In this document: in pieces, positions 16,088-23,739 of the stretch | How the letters are laid out: every line of letters starts with the position of its first letter | Numbering within the stretch: position 1 is the first letter of the stretch | Origin: CAMBRF01 sp964404035 | Lineage (GTDB): Bacteria > Verrucomicrobiota > Kiritimatiellia > CAIKKV01 > CAITUY01 | Reading direction: 5' to 3' | Length of the DNA stretch: 34,802 bases | Assembly: GCA_964404035.1 (NCBI GenBank) | Contig: CAYOIT010000035.1 | Span: forward strand, 1 to 34,802 | The notes under the pieces: generated by a model | What the model was told of the DNA's origin: nothing | Database searches by the model: none | The model's input: the letters and a program-made list of their open reading frames with translations, nothing else | Position numbers and translations under genes: made by a program

Positions 16088-16821
16088 TGAGAGTGCGATC
16101 CATGGTATGGGTGGTTGTGGCGGCCGTGCTGGCTGCTGGTTGTTCGCAACCGGTCAGGGTCATGGATGGGGATGAACTGGACCATCCGCTGATGAAACGC
16201 GCCAGACAGAAGGAGCAGAGCGGCGACACGAATGGTGCCGTTCAGATCTACCGATCTTTGATCGATCATTCACCGTCGATGGCCCGGGCACACCTGTCGC
16301 TGGCGCTGGTCCTGGACCGGCCGCAAGGCGATTATGTGCAGGCGATCTATCATTATGACCGCTATCTTGACCTGCGCCCCGACACGGAGAAGCGACCCAT
16401 GATCGAAGGGCGGGTACGGTCGGCGACTCTGTCATTGGTCGGCACCGTCTTTTCGAATGAGGCGGCGGTTATTGAGAGAATGAGGACCCTGGTGCAGGAG
16501 ACCGCGGCGCTGAAGACCAGGAATGCCAACCTGGAGGCCCAGCTCCAGCAGAGCCGCGCCACCGTGAGCAATCTGCGGGCGCGTCTGACGGCCTCAGCCG
16601 GGGAGGCTTCCAAGGTCCTTGAGCGGAGAGGCTTGCTCGAGGCCGGCATCCAACCGTCTTTGCCGACGGTGAAGGTTGAGCGGAACGATACCCTGCGGAA
16701 GATTGCCGCGCGTGTGTATGGAGACCAGAACCGGTGGCGGGATTTGTACGAAGCCAACCGGAATGTTTTGCGGCGGCCGGAAGACGTACGGGTGGGGCAG
16801 ATTCTGGTCATCCCGGAGTGA
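16084..16821 (+). CDS. Lipoprotein with TPR-like, coiled-coil and LysM regions
   Basis: This 245-residue protein has a signal peptide with lipobox LAAGC (Cys20). Residues about 35-105 look like TPR helices (GDTNGAVQIYRSLIDHSPSMA). Residues 125-182 form a coiled coil (TLVQETAALKTRNANLEAQL). The C-terminus, about 196-245, is a LysM module (VERNDTLRKIAARVYGD through VRVGQILVIPE) expected to bind peptidoglycan. It should therefore bridge the outer membrane and the wall. The ATG overlaps the glycosyltransferase stop, so the two genes are translationally coupled. ATG 16087 is an equally possible start. The exact role in envelope assembly is not known. Confidence 0.8.
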   Translation: MMRVRSMVWVVVAAVLAAGCSQPVRVMDGDELDHPLMKRARQKEQSGDTNGAVQIYRSLIDHSPSMARAHLSLALVLDRPQGDYVQAIYHYDRYLDLRPDTEKRPMIEGRVRSATLSLVGTVFSNEAAVIERMRTLVQETAALKTRNANLEAQLQQSRATVSNLRARLTASAGEASKVLERRGLLEAGIQPSLPTVKVERNDTLRKIAARVYGDQNRWRDLYEANRNVLRRPEDVRVGQILVIPE

Positions 16822-16983
16822 CCGGGTTGTCGGAAGACGACGGCGGGTTAGGGCTGACAAGATGGGCTTGAACGCAGTTGCCTCGGCATGATATTGTAGC
16901 CAGTTATTCAAGCTTACTGGCGTCCTTTTGGGTCGCCCTTGGGGCGTACCGATGACGGGAACAACCGATTGATGGAGGTTGAG

Positions 16984-17703
16984 ATGGGCGGAACAGATTT
17001 CTTCGATGAGGACCTTGTGAATCGTCGTGGCGCAGTCAAGTCGACCACTCTGGGAGGGACCGAGGGAGTTGGCACGCTCAAGTCGGACGAGATGCCGACG
17101 CGTCCCATTTCCGACCTGAATCTTACCCGCATGGCGCGTCACCGAGAAGAAGTGAATATGCAGGTGGCCGGTGCCAAACTTGAGATGGAGCGCATGCGCC
17201 GGAAGCAGAGCGAAATGGAGCGGGAAAAGCAGACGCTCGAAGAGATGCTCGAAAAACAGGACCAGTACGAGCGGGGAAAACAGGAACTGATCGATCATCT
17301 GACAGAGAGCGTCGTCTCCCTGCAGAAGATTGAGGAGCATGCCGCCCGCCAGGTCGAGATTTGTTCGGGCACCCGGCAGCGGTTCGGCGAATTTCTTGAC
17401 GAGCTTCAGCGGATCAACGATACGGAATGGACGGATGAGGCGTTGCGCGACGAGTTGAACAAGGCCGTGGTTCTGATCGATGCCATTCGCAAAGAGTTTG
17501 TAAAGGGTCAGGCCACGGTTGAGGCGGTGGGTGGACCGGCCAAACTGTTTACCGAAACCCATGTCCGAACGGTTCAAGGGGATGACGAAACGGCTACCCA
17601 GCGTGGTTTCGGCGCCTGGCTCAAGATCGGGCTCGCGTTCAGTCTGCCGCTCATACTGGCCATTGTCATTGCCGTTGTGGTTGTTGTCGCGATGGGGCGG
17701 TAG
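16984..17703 (+). CDS. Tail-anchored coiled-coil protein of unknown function (A)
   Basis: I do not recognise this 239-residue protein. Residues about 45-115 are a highly charged coiled coil (EMERMRRKQSEMEREKQTLE). Residues about 215-237 form one hydrophobic segment (FSLPLILAIVIAVVVVVAM), followed by only two residues, so the protein should sit in the inner membrane with its bulk in the cytoplasm. No signal peptide is present. GGAGGT (16974-16979) supports ATG 16984; ATG 16972 is possible. It lies 20 nt before another small coiled-coil protein with the same C-terminal anchor, so the two probably form a complex. The 162-bp gap upstream shows no clear promoter. Confidence 0.72.
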   Translation: MGGTDFFDEDLVNRRGAVKSTTLGGTEGVGTLKSDEMPTRPISDLNLTRMARHREEVNMQVAGAKLEMERMRRKQSEMEREKQTLEEMLEKQDQYERGKQELIDHLTESVVSLQKIEEHAARQVEICSGTRQRFGEFLDELQRINDTEWTDEALRDELNKAVVLIDAIRKEFVKGQATVEAVGGPAKLFTETHVRTVQGDDETATQRGFGAWLKIGLAFSLPLILAIVIAVVVVVAMGR

Positions 17704-17722
17704 TCGCCTGCGAGTCGAAGTT

Positions 17723-18187
17723 ATGCAGAGGACAGTACGCAAAAATCCGCGGTTGAAAGCCCGTGTTGAGGAATTGAGCCGCGAACTCGCCCGCATGGAC
17801 GAGGAGATCCTGGCCATTTCGCGGGCGGCCGAACACCCGGATCGCGATGCGGCGCTGCGGCGCCTGCGGCAAGTGGCTTCGGATCAAGAACGTGCCCGAG
17901 AGGTTCCTGTCAACCGGGCACCCGGCGGCAAGACCGACGGAGCGGCGCGGGCGAGGGATGCTGAAGCGGGTTCGGCTGAGCAGCAAGGGAATGGCTTTCA
18001 AGGGGGAGTCCCGGAGGCCATGCCCCGGGGCGGGCCTGATCCGCGGTTTGCCAATTACTTTGTCACGGGAAGCCTGCAGTCCATCCAGCCTCTTCGCCAG
18101 GAGCGACGCGTGCAGCGGAATAAGGCCCTCGTCATGCTGTTTCTCGCCATTGTTCTGCTCTATGGGGTCTTCAGCCTGATCTTCTGA
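17723..18187 (+). CDS. Tail-anchored coiled-coil protein of unknown function (B)
   Basis: This is a 154-residue protein I do not recognise. Residues 8-40 are a predicted coiled coil (NPRLKARVEELSRELARMDE). The middle, about 60-100, is low-complexity, rich in Gly, Ala and charged residues. The segment DPRFANYFVTGSLQSIQPL precedes a basic patch, and the last 20 residues are hydrophobic (VMLFLAIVLLYGVFSLIF), giving the same tail-anchored topology as the upstream gene. The frame is open upstream to 17519 inside gene A, but ATG 17723 lies just after gene A's stop. The two are likely co-transcribed and the products may interact through their coiled coils. Confidence 0.7.
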   Translation: MQRTVRKNPRLKARVEELSRELARMDEEILAISRAAEHPDRDAALRRLRQVASDQERAREVPVNRAPGGKTDGAARARDAEAGSAEQQGNGFQGGVPEAMPRGGPDPRFANYFVTGSLQSIQPLRQERRVQRNKALVMLFLAIVLLYGVFSLIF

Positions 18188-18213
18188 GCGTGTTTGGATC
18201 GGCCTTCTGCCGG

Positions 18214-19326
18214 TCAGGGAGCATCCCGGCACATCGAGACGAACACGCGGTCCCGGCGGGTCAGCGGGGCGCCAACCGTCATCTGGCTCAGGGTCATTCC
18301 CTCCGCGGTCTTGAAAACCACTTCAAAGCTTTTCAGGTCGGCGGGGCAGGGACAGCGCGCCACCGCCAGTTTGTTGGGTAGAGTCTGCCAGCGCCTTTCG
18401 TCCGGAGCCTCCAGGGCATACAGCAGGAACCTAAGCAGCCGCCCCAAGTCCTCATTCTGGTATTCGACGGCGGTGGCCAGTGTCTCCTTCACGGCAACAC
18501 GGGCGACCTGCTTGGCCATGCGTCGGGCGGCCGTGCACTGGCTGCTTTCCCAGTCGAGTTGAGCCGTGCGGGCGAGAGTGTGGGTGATGCCGATCCTCCT
18601 GCCGCCCGCATGAATCTCGGCATAACTTGGGATGGCGCCCCTGCCGCCGTCAAGATCCACCAGGCAAACCAACTCGGTTTCGGTCCGGGCCATGAGGGGG
18701 GGGGTGTTACTGCCTGCCGGGACAAACCGCCCCGTGTTCTCGTCGATGGCCCAGTCCGTCATCAGGCCGGAGGCGGTCCGGTATTGCAGTGCGGCACCAC
18801 TGCTGTCGCCGGTCAACTCCAGGCAAAGTCCGGCCATAAACCGGCTGTAGGCGTCATCCGGGAATCCCTCGCGGTGTTCGAGTTTCCTGATGATGCTGCG
18901 CGCTTCGACGGCGGCGTCGTCCCACATCCCCTGGGCGAGGTAGTTCCGGGCGAGAAAGACATGCAGGTACGTCCGTTCGTAGGGATAGCCGCGGAACGCC
19001 AGCGCGTTGTCATTGACCACCATGCTGGCACCCGCCTTGCTGAGGCTGTGCGTCTCAAGGTTCTCTTCGAGCCGCACCGCTCGCAACCAGTCCATGGTGC
19101 TGCCGGTGTAGTCTTCCCGGAGATGGCGGATCATGCCGCGTTCCATCAGGTTCAGGACCAGGTCGCCGTTCTCGGGAAGATTGGCGAGCGTCTGCTCGGC
19201 GGTGTCAAGTTGACCGGCGGAAAACTGGCGGCGGGCGTCATCGATCGATACCGTTGCGCACCCGGCACCGAGCACGACGGCCCAGGTGACGGTCATGAGC
19301 ATGCCGCAATGCCGCCTCATGGCCAT
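18214..19326 (-). CDS. COG3014-like lipoprotein with TPR-like helices
   Basis: This 370-residue protein has a lipobox LGAGC (Cys23). Helical repeats between about 30 and 190 include GQLDTAEQTLANLPENG and VFLARNYLAQGMWDDAAVEA, followed by a C-terminal domain. The pattern matches uncharacterised lipoproteins of the COG3014 group, which in several Gram-negatives sit next to LpoB genes. Here it starts only 4 nt after the LpoB-like gene on the same strand, repeating that context. A role in supporting peptidoglycan synthesis at the outer membrane is inferred from this neighbourhood alone. It converges with the coiled-coil gene pair; only a small imperfect hairpin (18197-18215) separates them. Confidence 0.75.
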   Translation of the reverse strand: MAMRRHCGMLMTVTWAVVLGAGCATVSIDDARRQFSAGQLDTAEQTLANLPENGDLVLNLMERGMIRHLREDYTGSTMDWLRAVRLEENLETHSLSKAGASMVVNDNALAFRGYPYERTYLHVFLARNYLAQGMWDDAAVEARSIIRKLEHREGFPDDAYSRFMAGLCLELTGDSSGAALQYRTASGLMTDWAIDENTGRFVPAGSNTPPLMARTETELVCLVDLDGGRGAIPSYAEIHAGGRRIGITHTLARTAQLDWESSQCTAARRMAKQVARVAVKETLATAVEYQNEDLGRLLRFLLYALEAPDERRWQTLPNKLAVARCPCPADLKSFEVVFKTAEGMTLSQMTVGAPLTRRDRVFVSMCRDAP

Positions 19327-19330
19327 GCCG

Positions 19331-19954
19331 TTACCAGCCCACGATGGGCTTGCTGGCGCCGCGCGCGCGCTCTTTCTGCTCGGTCCAGGCGATCAGGCCG
19401 GTTTCGAGATCGGTCACTTCGACGGTCAACTGGTAGTAGATCTCTTCCTTCTTGGACAGCCGGACCGACTTGGGTTGCTCCTTCTTGAGTTCCACAAGCG
19501 ATCCCGTGAGCATGTACTTGGCACCCAGTTGGCGGCCGATGGCGGTACGAGTCTCAGGCGTGCAATTGGCCAGTTGATACCCTTGTTCCTTCAGCAGGGT
19601 GTCGCGTTGGCTTTCGTTCACAAAGTCGGCCTTACCCGAGTTGATGACCACTGTACGCATGGTATCGGTGATGGCTTTGGTGTCGATGTGCTTCGACGTC
19701 CTGTTCTGAATACCCATGACCACCAGGATTGGCTTCTTCGCCGCCTGGCCGAGGAGGGGACAGGATGAAAGATCCGTGCCGACACTGTTACCCAGCCAGC
19801 GCAGATCGCCAAAATCATAGCCCGCGTCCATGGGTTTGGCGGTGGCGACATCGACCTCCTGAACCGACGAACGAAAGGCACTGCATCCGGATCCGAGCAT
19901 CAATGCGACGGCTGGAACCACAAAAACCCTGAGAGACTTCAAGTTGCAGAACAT
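19331..19954 (-). CDS. LpoB-like penicillin-binding-protein activator lipoprotein
   Basis: This 207-residue protein has lipobox LGSGC (Cys24). The rest fits the LpoB/COG3417 fold: ILVVMGIQNRTSKHIDT, then ITDTMRTVVINSGKADFVNE, a GRQLGAKYMLTGSL strand and YYQLTVEVTDLETGLIAWTE. In E. coli LpoB is an outer-membrane lipoprotein that activates PBP1b; homologues elsewhere are only presumed to do the same. ATG 19954 is preceded by GGAGGATC at good spacing; an open frame to 20026 is not needed. It leads a two-gene unit with the COG3014-like lipoprotein and has its own promoter. Confidence 0.82.
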   Translation of the reverse strand: MFCNLKSLRVFVVPAVALMLGSGCSAFRSSVQEVDVATAKPMDAGYDFGDLRWLGNSVGTDLSSCPLLGQAAKKPILVVMGIQNRTSKHIDTKAITDTMRTVVINSGKADFVNESQRDTLLKEQGYQLANCTPETRTAIGRQLGAKYMLTGSLVELKKEQPKSVRLSKKEEIYYQLTVEVTDLETGLIAWTEQKERARGASKPIVGW

Positions 19955-19997
19955 TGTTTGATCCTCCAGATTCTGTTGACTGACGACAGACCACCAA

Positions 19998-20026
19998 ATA
20001 ATAGGCCCGCCTGTGCCTCGACACAA
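19998..20026 (-). promoter_or_regulatory. Promoter of the LpoB-like/COG3014-like unit
   Basis: On the minus strand TTGTGT (20021-20026), a 17-nt spacer and TATTAT (19998-20003) lie about 44 nt before ATG 19954. GCCTCG (20015-20020) and CGAGGC (20035-20040) form an inverted repeat over the -35 box, which could be an operator or the end of the upstream transcript. Confidence 0.5.
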
Positions 20027-20057
20027 CCCAAATGCGAGGCGTTACGGGGTTCGGGCC

Positions 20058-20432
20058 TCAAGGTTGCGGGAAGGGGGCCGGCGCCACGGGTCTGGTGCGC
20101 TGCGTGGAAACGGCGGTATGCTTGGGACGTTTAAAGAGAATCTTGCGGTACCCGGCTGACGCCAGGCGACGGGTGATGTCTGAGACGCTGGCGAGGGGGG
20201 TGTCGGCGGCAATGTCGATGCTGATGGGCGTGTCCAGGGTCGCGCCTGCGGACCTGAGCCGTTTGGCAAGTCGGTCCGGAGGGGTCTCCCTGCCATTCAA
20301 CAGAATGGTTCCCGAGGCGGTCAGGGTCAGTGTGATCGAATCGCTGCTGTGGTCGGGCGCCGCCGGTGTTGTCGCACACCCGGCCATACTCATTGCCAAC
20401 GCCAACACCAAACACGGAATGATCTGTCGCAT
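20058..20432 (-). CDS. Small lipoprotein with ExbD/TolR-like periplasmic domain
   Basis: This 124-residue protein has a lipobox SMAGC (Cys19). The body reads ITLTLTASGTILLNGRETPP, then TPISIDIAADTPLASVSDIT and RRLASAGYRKILF. That is the beta-strand/helix order of the periplasmic domain of ExbD/TolR (a strand with a Gly-containing turn, then an Asp-rich strand and a final helix). Normal ExbD/TolR proteins have a transmembrane helix bearing a proton-conducting Asp; here a lipid anchor replaces it, so energy coupling is unlikely. ATG 20432 follows GAGGGCACT. It precedes the LpoB-like gene on the same strand by about 100 nt. The tail is proline-rich. Confidence 0.62.
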   Translation of the reverse strand: MRQIIPCLVLALAMSMAGCATTPAAPDHSSDSITLTLTASGTILLNGRETPPDRLAKRLRSAGATLDTPISIDIAADTPLASVSDITRRLASAGYRKILFKRPKHTAVSTQRTRPVAPAPFPQP

Positions 20433-20601
20433 AGTGCCCTCACCCACGGGATTTGTCGCATCATAGAAAATTGCCGTTCATTATGCCACACGATATCGAG
20501 GCCGCGGCGCGGGAATCCGGGAAGGTGAAATGGCTTTTCGTTCGTTGACGCCATTGCTAGGCTGGCGTGGTGGCTGGAGATGGGACAAGGAAGGGGACTC
20601 T

Positions 20602-21468
20602 ATGGGCTGTTTGACCAGGGTTTGTTTGGTGATGTTGCTGTTTTGCCCTTTGGGCGCGAGGGCGGCCACGCGGCCTGAGATTCGCATCGTGGCCTCATTC
20701 TATCCCGTTTATATCGCGGTCCTCAATGTGGTGGGCGAGGCACCGGGGGTTTCCGTGGAGTCGATGGCCCGGGTAACAGCGGGATGCCTGCATCACTACC
20801 AGATGACGACCGAGGACATGGTGACGTTGTCCAAAGCCAATGCGTTTGTCATCAATGGCGCCGGGATGGAGTCATTTCTGGAGGCGGCTGTCAGACAGCG
20901 GCCAGGGCTGGTGGTGATTGATGCCAGCGCCGGCATCACGCCGATCAAGTCGGGCGGGGAGGAAAACCCGCATATCTGGGTCAGCCTTTCCCTGCACCGG
21001 CGCCAGGTGATGACGATCGCCGAGGGGCTGGCGAAGGCCGACCCCCCGCGAGGAGACGTCTACCGCCGGAATGCGGTAGCCTATGACCTAAAGTTGCAGG
21101 AAATGGCGGGACGGATGCAGGCAGCCCTGAAGGATCTGAAGTCCAGGGATATTGTTACGATGCATGAGGCCTTCCCCTATTTTGCCAGGGAATTCGACCT
21201 GAAGGTCGTCAGAGTCATTGAGCGGGAACCGGGAGGCGAGCCGAGTGCCCGCGAGATGGTTGACACCATTCGCATCATCAAACAGGCCGGCGTTCGAGCC
21301 GTCTTCGTGGAACCCCAGTATCCGGCCAAGGCCGCTGAAGCGATTGCCAGGGAGACCGGCATCGCGCTGCACGTTCTGGATCCGGTGGTGAGCGGGCCGG
21401 CGACTGCCGGGGCTTATCTTCAGATCATGGAGCGCAACCTGAAGGAATTGGCGGCCGCCTTGCAGTAG
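20602..21468 (+). CDS. Metal ABC-transporter substrate-binding protein (ZnuA/TroA-like)
   Basis: This 288-residue protein has a signal peptide (MGCLTRVCLVMLLFCPLGARA), then the cluster A-I pattern IRIVASFYPVYIAVLNVVGE. Candidate metal ligands are His64/His65 in GCLHHYQM, His124 in ENPHIWVS, His188 in TMHEAFPYFA and an acidic residue in the C-terminal lobe (Glu237 in VEPQYP). These sites suggest zinc or manganese binding in the periplasm. The loop GCLHHYQMTTEDM corresponds to the usual HDYEPTP-type motif. AAGGGG precedes ATG 20602; the frame is open to 20530. No permease or ATPase gene adjoins it, so the transporter, if any, is encoded elsewhere. Confidence 0.83.
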   Translation: MGCLTRVCLVMLLFCPLGARAATRPEIRIVASFYPVYIAVLNVVGEAPGVSVESMARVTAGCLHHYQMTTEDMVTLSKANAFVINGAGMESFLEAAVRQRPGLVVIDASAGITPIKSGGEENPHIWVSLSLHRRQVMTIAEGLAKADPPRGDVYRRNAVAYDLKLQEMAGRMQAALKDLKSRDIVTMHEAFPYFAREFDLKVVRVIEREPGGEPSAREMVDTIRIIKQAGVRAVFVEPQYPAKAAEAIARETGIALHVLDPVVSGPATAGAYLQIMERNLKELAAALQ

Positions 21469-21512
21469 GCAGGGTAAAGGGCCCGGAACAAAGACAATTC
21501 GAGAGTTCTGAC

Positions 21513-21571
21513 CACGGATTACACGGATGACACTGATAAGAAGAGTCCAACTCTTATCCGTGTTATCCGTG
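21513..21571. repeat. Dispersed inverted repeat upstream of the trp operon
   Basis: The arms CACGGATTACACGGAT (21513-21528) and 21556-21571 are reverse complements at 15 of 16 positions, with a further small inner stem (ATAAGAAGAGT against ACTCTTAT). ACGGATTACACGGAT-type sequences are a familiar dispersed intergenic repeat in diverse bacteria. It lies after the metal-binding protein gene and before the trp promoter and may end the preceding transcript. Confidence 0.65.
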
Positions 21572-21636
21572 CCATGCTTGGTTCAAATGATTCCTGTCTT
21601 ACGATTGATTCGATTCGTAAGGGGCTAAAAACGCGA

Positions 21637-21665
21637 TTGACTTTGGTGCGTGTTGTTTCTATATA
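21637..21665 (+). promoter_or_regulatory. trp operon promoter (leaderless geometry)
   Basis: TTGACT (21637-21642), a 17-nt spacer and TATATA (21660-21665) form a near-consensus sigma-70 promoter. The -10 box ends 7 nt before the trpE ATG at 21673, so transcription should begin at or within a base or two of the start codon. No Shine-Dalgarno sequence precedes the ATG. Confidence 0.65.
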
Positions 21666-21673
21666 TAGAAACA
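21654..21673. promoter_or_regulatory. Operator-like 20-bp perfect palindrome at the trp promoter
   Basis: TGTTTCTATATATAGAAACA is a perfect 20-bp palindrome covering the -10 box, the predicted transcription start and the first base of the trpE ATG. A dimeric repressor bound here would block RNA polymerase. The sequence does not match the E. coli TrpR operator that I know, so the regulator is unknown. Confidence 0.55.
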
Positions 21674-23130
21674 TGACATTTCCAAAAGAGAGCGATTATG
21701 TAGGGCTGGCGCGGGATTATGACATCGTGCCGGTGTACAAGGAAGTGCTGGCGGACCTGGAAACCCCGGTGTCGGTCCTGCAGCGTTTCATCAGCCGGGA
21801 GAACGCTTTCCTCCTCGAAAGCATGGAGGGCGGCGAGAAATGGGGCCGGTACTCGTTTGTCGGCGTCGACCCGCGTCCCTTGCTGGAGGTGGATCACCGC
21901 AAGGGTGGTGGAAGCGGCCTGGAGGAATTGCGCCGCGTGTTCAAGAACGTGCGTGTCGCCGCGATACCGGGGCTGCCGAGATTCATGGGCGGCGCGGTCG
22001 GCTTCATCGGCTACGAGGCCATGGGCGAGTTTGAGCGCCTGCCGCCCCCGAAGGCCGGCCGGGAGGGGGGACGGTTGCGGAGTCGGTTTGTTCAGGCCGA
22101 CCGCATGATTGTCTTCGATAGTGTCCGGCATACCCTGAAGATTGTCGTGTGTACCCGTCCCGCGGAGGCCACGTCGCCGGAGGCGGCCTACCGGCGGGCG
22201 GTGTCTGAAATCGAAGGCATTGAGCACACGCTCAGCCAGCCGGTTCACAGTGTTCCGCCTGCCAGAGGAGGGGAGATTGCCTTCGAATCCAACATGACGC
22301 AGGAGGAGTTCTGCGGCATGGTGAAGAAAGCCAAGGAGTACATTTACGCGGGCGATATCATTCAGGTCGTTCTCAGCCAGCGTTTCAGCGCCAAAACGGA
22401 TCTGCCGCCGTTGCATCTTTACCGGGCTCTGCGCCTGTTGAATCCTTCCCCGTACACCTTCTTCCTGAAACTTGGCAGCCAGACGCTTGTCGGGTCTTCG
22501 CCCGAGGTAATGGTGAGGTTGACGGGAAACCGGGTGGAATTGCGTCCGATTGCGGGAACGCGTCCGCGCGGTAAGGCCGAGGCCGAGGATCGGGCGTTCG
22601 CTGACGAACTCCTTTCCGATGTAAAGGAAAAGGCGGAACACGTGATGCTCGTGGATCTCGGGCGCAATGATATTGGCCGGATCGCCGAAATGGGGAGCGT
22701 GCAGGTCACGGAATTCATGGTGGTCGAGCGCTACAGCCACGTCATGCATCTGGTGTCGCATGTGCAAGGCATTCTGCGCAAGGAGTTCGATGCCTATGAC
22801 GTGATTCGCGCGACGTTCCCGGCGGGGACGCTGTCGGGGGCGCCCAAGATTCGCGCCATGCAGATCATTCATGAACTTGAGCAGGAGCCGCGGGGCGCCT
22901 ACGGCGGGGCCGTGGGGTACGTGAGTTATGATGGCAACATGGATCTGGCCATTACCATCCGTACGCTCGAAATCGCCGGCGGAACGGTGTCCGTCCAGGC
23001 CGGCGCGGGAATCGTGTATGACTCCGAGCCCGAGCGGGAATTCGCCGAGACGTGCCAGAAGGCGAGAGGGATGCAGAAGGCGGTTGAAATGGCGGCGCGC
23101 GGGCTTGAATTGGCCGGAGGTGAAGCGTGA
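21673..23130 (+). CDS. trpE: Anthranilate synthase component I
   Basis: This 485-residue protein joins chorismate with ammonia from TrpG to give anthranilate. The N-terminal part has YDIVPVYKEVLADLETPVSV, the LESMEGGEKWGRYSF segment of the tryptophan-binding feedback site, and GFIGYEAMGEFE. The C-terminal chorismate-binding domain has SPEVMVRLTG, PIAGTRPRG, DLGRNDIGR and TLSGAPKIRAM. The start at 21673 fits the family; the frame is open to 21574 but runs through the promoter. The gene heads the trpEGDCFBA operon and its stop overlaps the GTG of trpG. Regulation is likely transcriptional via the palindrome at the promoter plus feedback inhibition by tryptophan. All expected motifs are present. 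Confidence 0.96.
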   Translation: MTFPKESDYVGLARDYDIVPVYKEVLADLETPVSVLQRFISRENAFLLESMEGGEKWGRYSFVGVDPRPLLEVDHRKGGGSGLEELRRVFKNVRVAAIPGLPRFMGGAVGFIGYEAMGEFERLPPPKAGREGGRLRSRFVQADRMIVFDSVRHTLKIVVCTRPAEATSPEAAYRRAVSEIEGIEHTLSQPVHSVPPARGGEIAFESNMTQEEFCGMVKKAKEYIYAGDIIQVVLSQRFSAKTDLPPLHLYRALRLLNPSPYTFFLKLGSQTLVGSSPEVMVRLTGNRVELRPIAGTRPRGKAEAEDRAFADELLSDVKEKAEHVMLVDLGRNDIGRIAEMGSVQVTEFMVVERYSHVMHLVSHVQGILRKEFDAYDVIRATFPAGTLSGAPKIRAMQIIHELEQEPRGAYGGAVGYVSYDGNMDLAITIRTLEIAGGTVSVQAGAGIVYDSEPEREFAETCQKARGMQKAVEMAARGLELAGGEA

Positions 23131-23714
23131 TTGTGCTCATCGACAACTATGATTCGTTTACCTACAACCTCGTCCAGACGATGGCGACCATCGGGGCGGA
23201 CATCCAGGTGTTCCGCAACGACGCCATAACGGTGGACGCCGTCGAGGCGCTTCATCCCGAGGCGGTGGTGATTTCGCCCGGGCCGTGCACGCCCAAGGAG
23301 GCCGGCATCTCGGTGGAGTTGATCCGGCACATGAGCGGGAGGATTCCCGTCCTGGGCGTTTGTCTGGGACACCAATCGCTCGGCGTGGCGTTTGGCGCCA
23401 CGGTGTCCAATGCCCGGCAGATCATGCACGGCAAGGTGTCGCAGGTGCAGCATGACGGCCAAGGCCTCTACAAGGGGTTGAGCAACCCGTTTCCGGCCGG
23501 CCGTTACCACTCACTGGCTGTGATCAAGGAAACCCTGCCGCCGGAATTGGTCGCCGACGCGTTCAGCGAAGATGGCGAGATCATGGGGATGCACCATGTT
23601 TCACAGGCGACGTACGGGGTGCAATTTCACCCGGAATCAGTACTGACGCCGTCGGGCAAGCGATTATTGCGCAATTTTCTCGATATCGTGGCGACGAAGA
23701 GCGACAGGGAGTAG
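23127..23714 (+). CDS. trpG: Anthranilate synthase component II (glutamine amidotransferase)
   Basis: This 195-residue class I glutamine amidotransferase supplies ammonia to TrpE. The catalytic triad is visible: Cys79 in GVCLGHQ, and His168 and Glu170 in QFHPESVLTP. The N-terminus reads MIVLIDNYDSFTYNLVQ, the standard start. It begins with GTG overlapping the trpE stop (GTGA), with GGAGG about 6 nt upstream. The protein could also serve p-aminobenzoate synthesis, as in many bacteria with only one such subunit, but its place in the operon makes the tryptophan role primary. Confidence 0.95.
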   Translation: MIVLIDNYDSFTYNLVQTMATIGADIQVFRNDAITVDAVEALHPEAVVISPGPCTPKEAGISVELIRHMSGRIPVLGVCLGHQSLGVAFGATVSNARQIMHGKVSQVQHDGQGLYKGLSNPFPAGRYHSLAVIKETLPPELVADAFSEDGEIMGMHHVSQATYGVQFHPESVLTPSGKRLLRNFLDIVATKSDRE

Positions 23715-23739
23715 GCGGGCAGCGGCGGAGGGAGCGATC

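Noticed and set aside
18197..18215. Hairpin GATCGGC/GCCGGTC between convergent genes as a terminator
   Set aside because: It has one wobble pair and no T-tract on either strand.
21513..21571. Inverted repeat considered as a trp attenuator
   Set aside because: It lies upstream of the predicted promoter (21637-21665), so it would not be in the trp mRNA; the sequence is a common dispersed repeat.
21574..21672. N-terminal extension of trpE from ATG 21574
   Set aside because: It begins within the dispersed repeat, crosses the promoter and palindrome, and adds residues not found in TrpE; ATG 21673 matches the family start.
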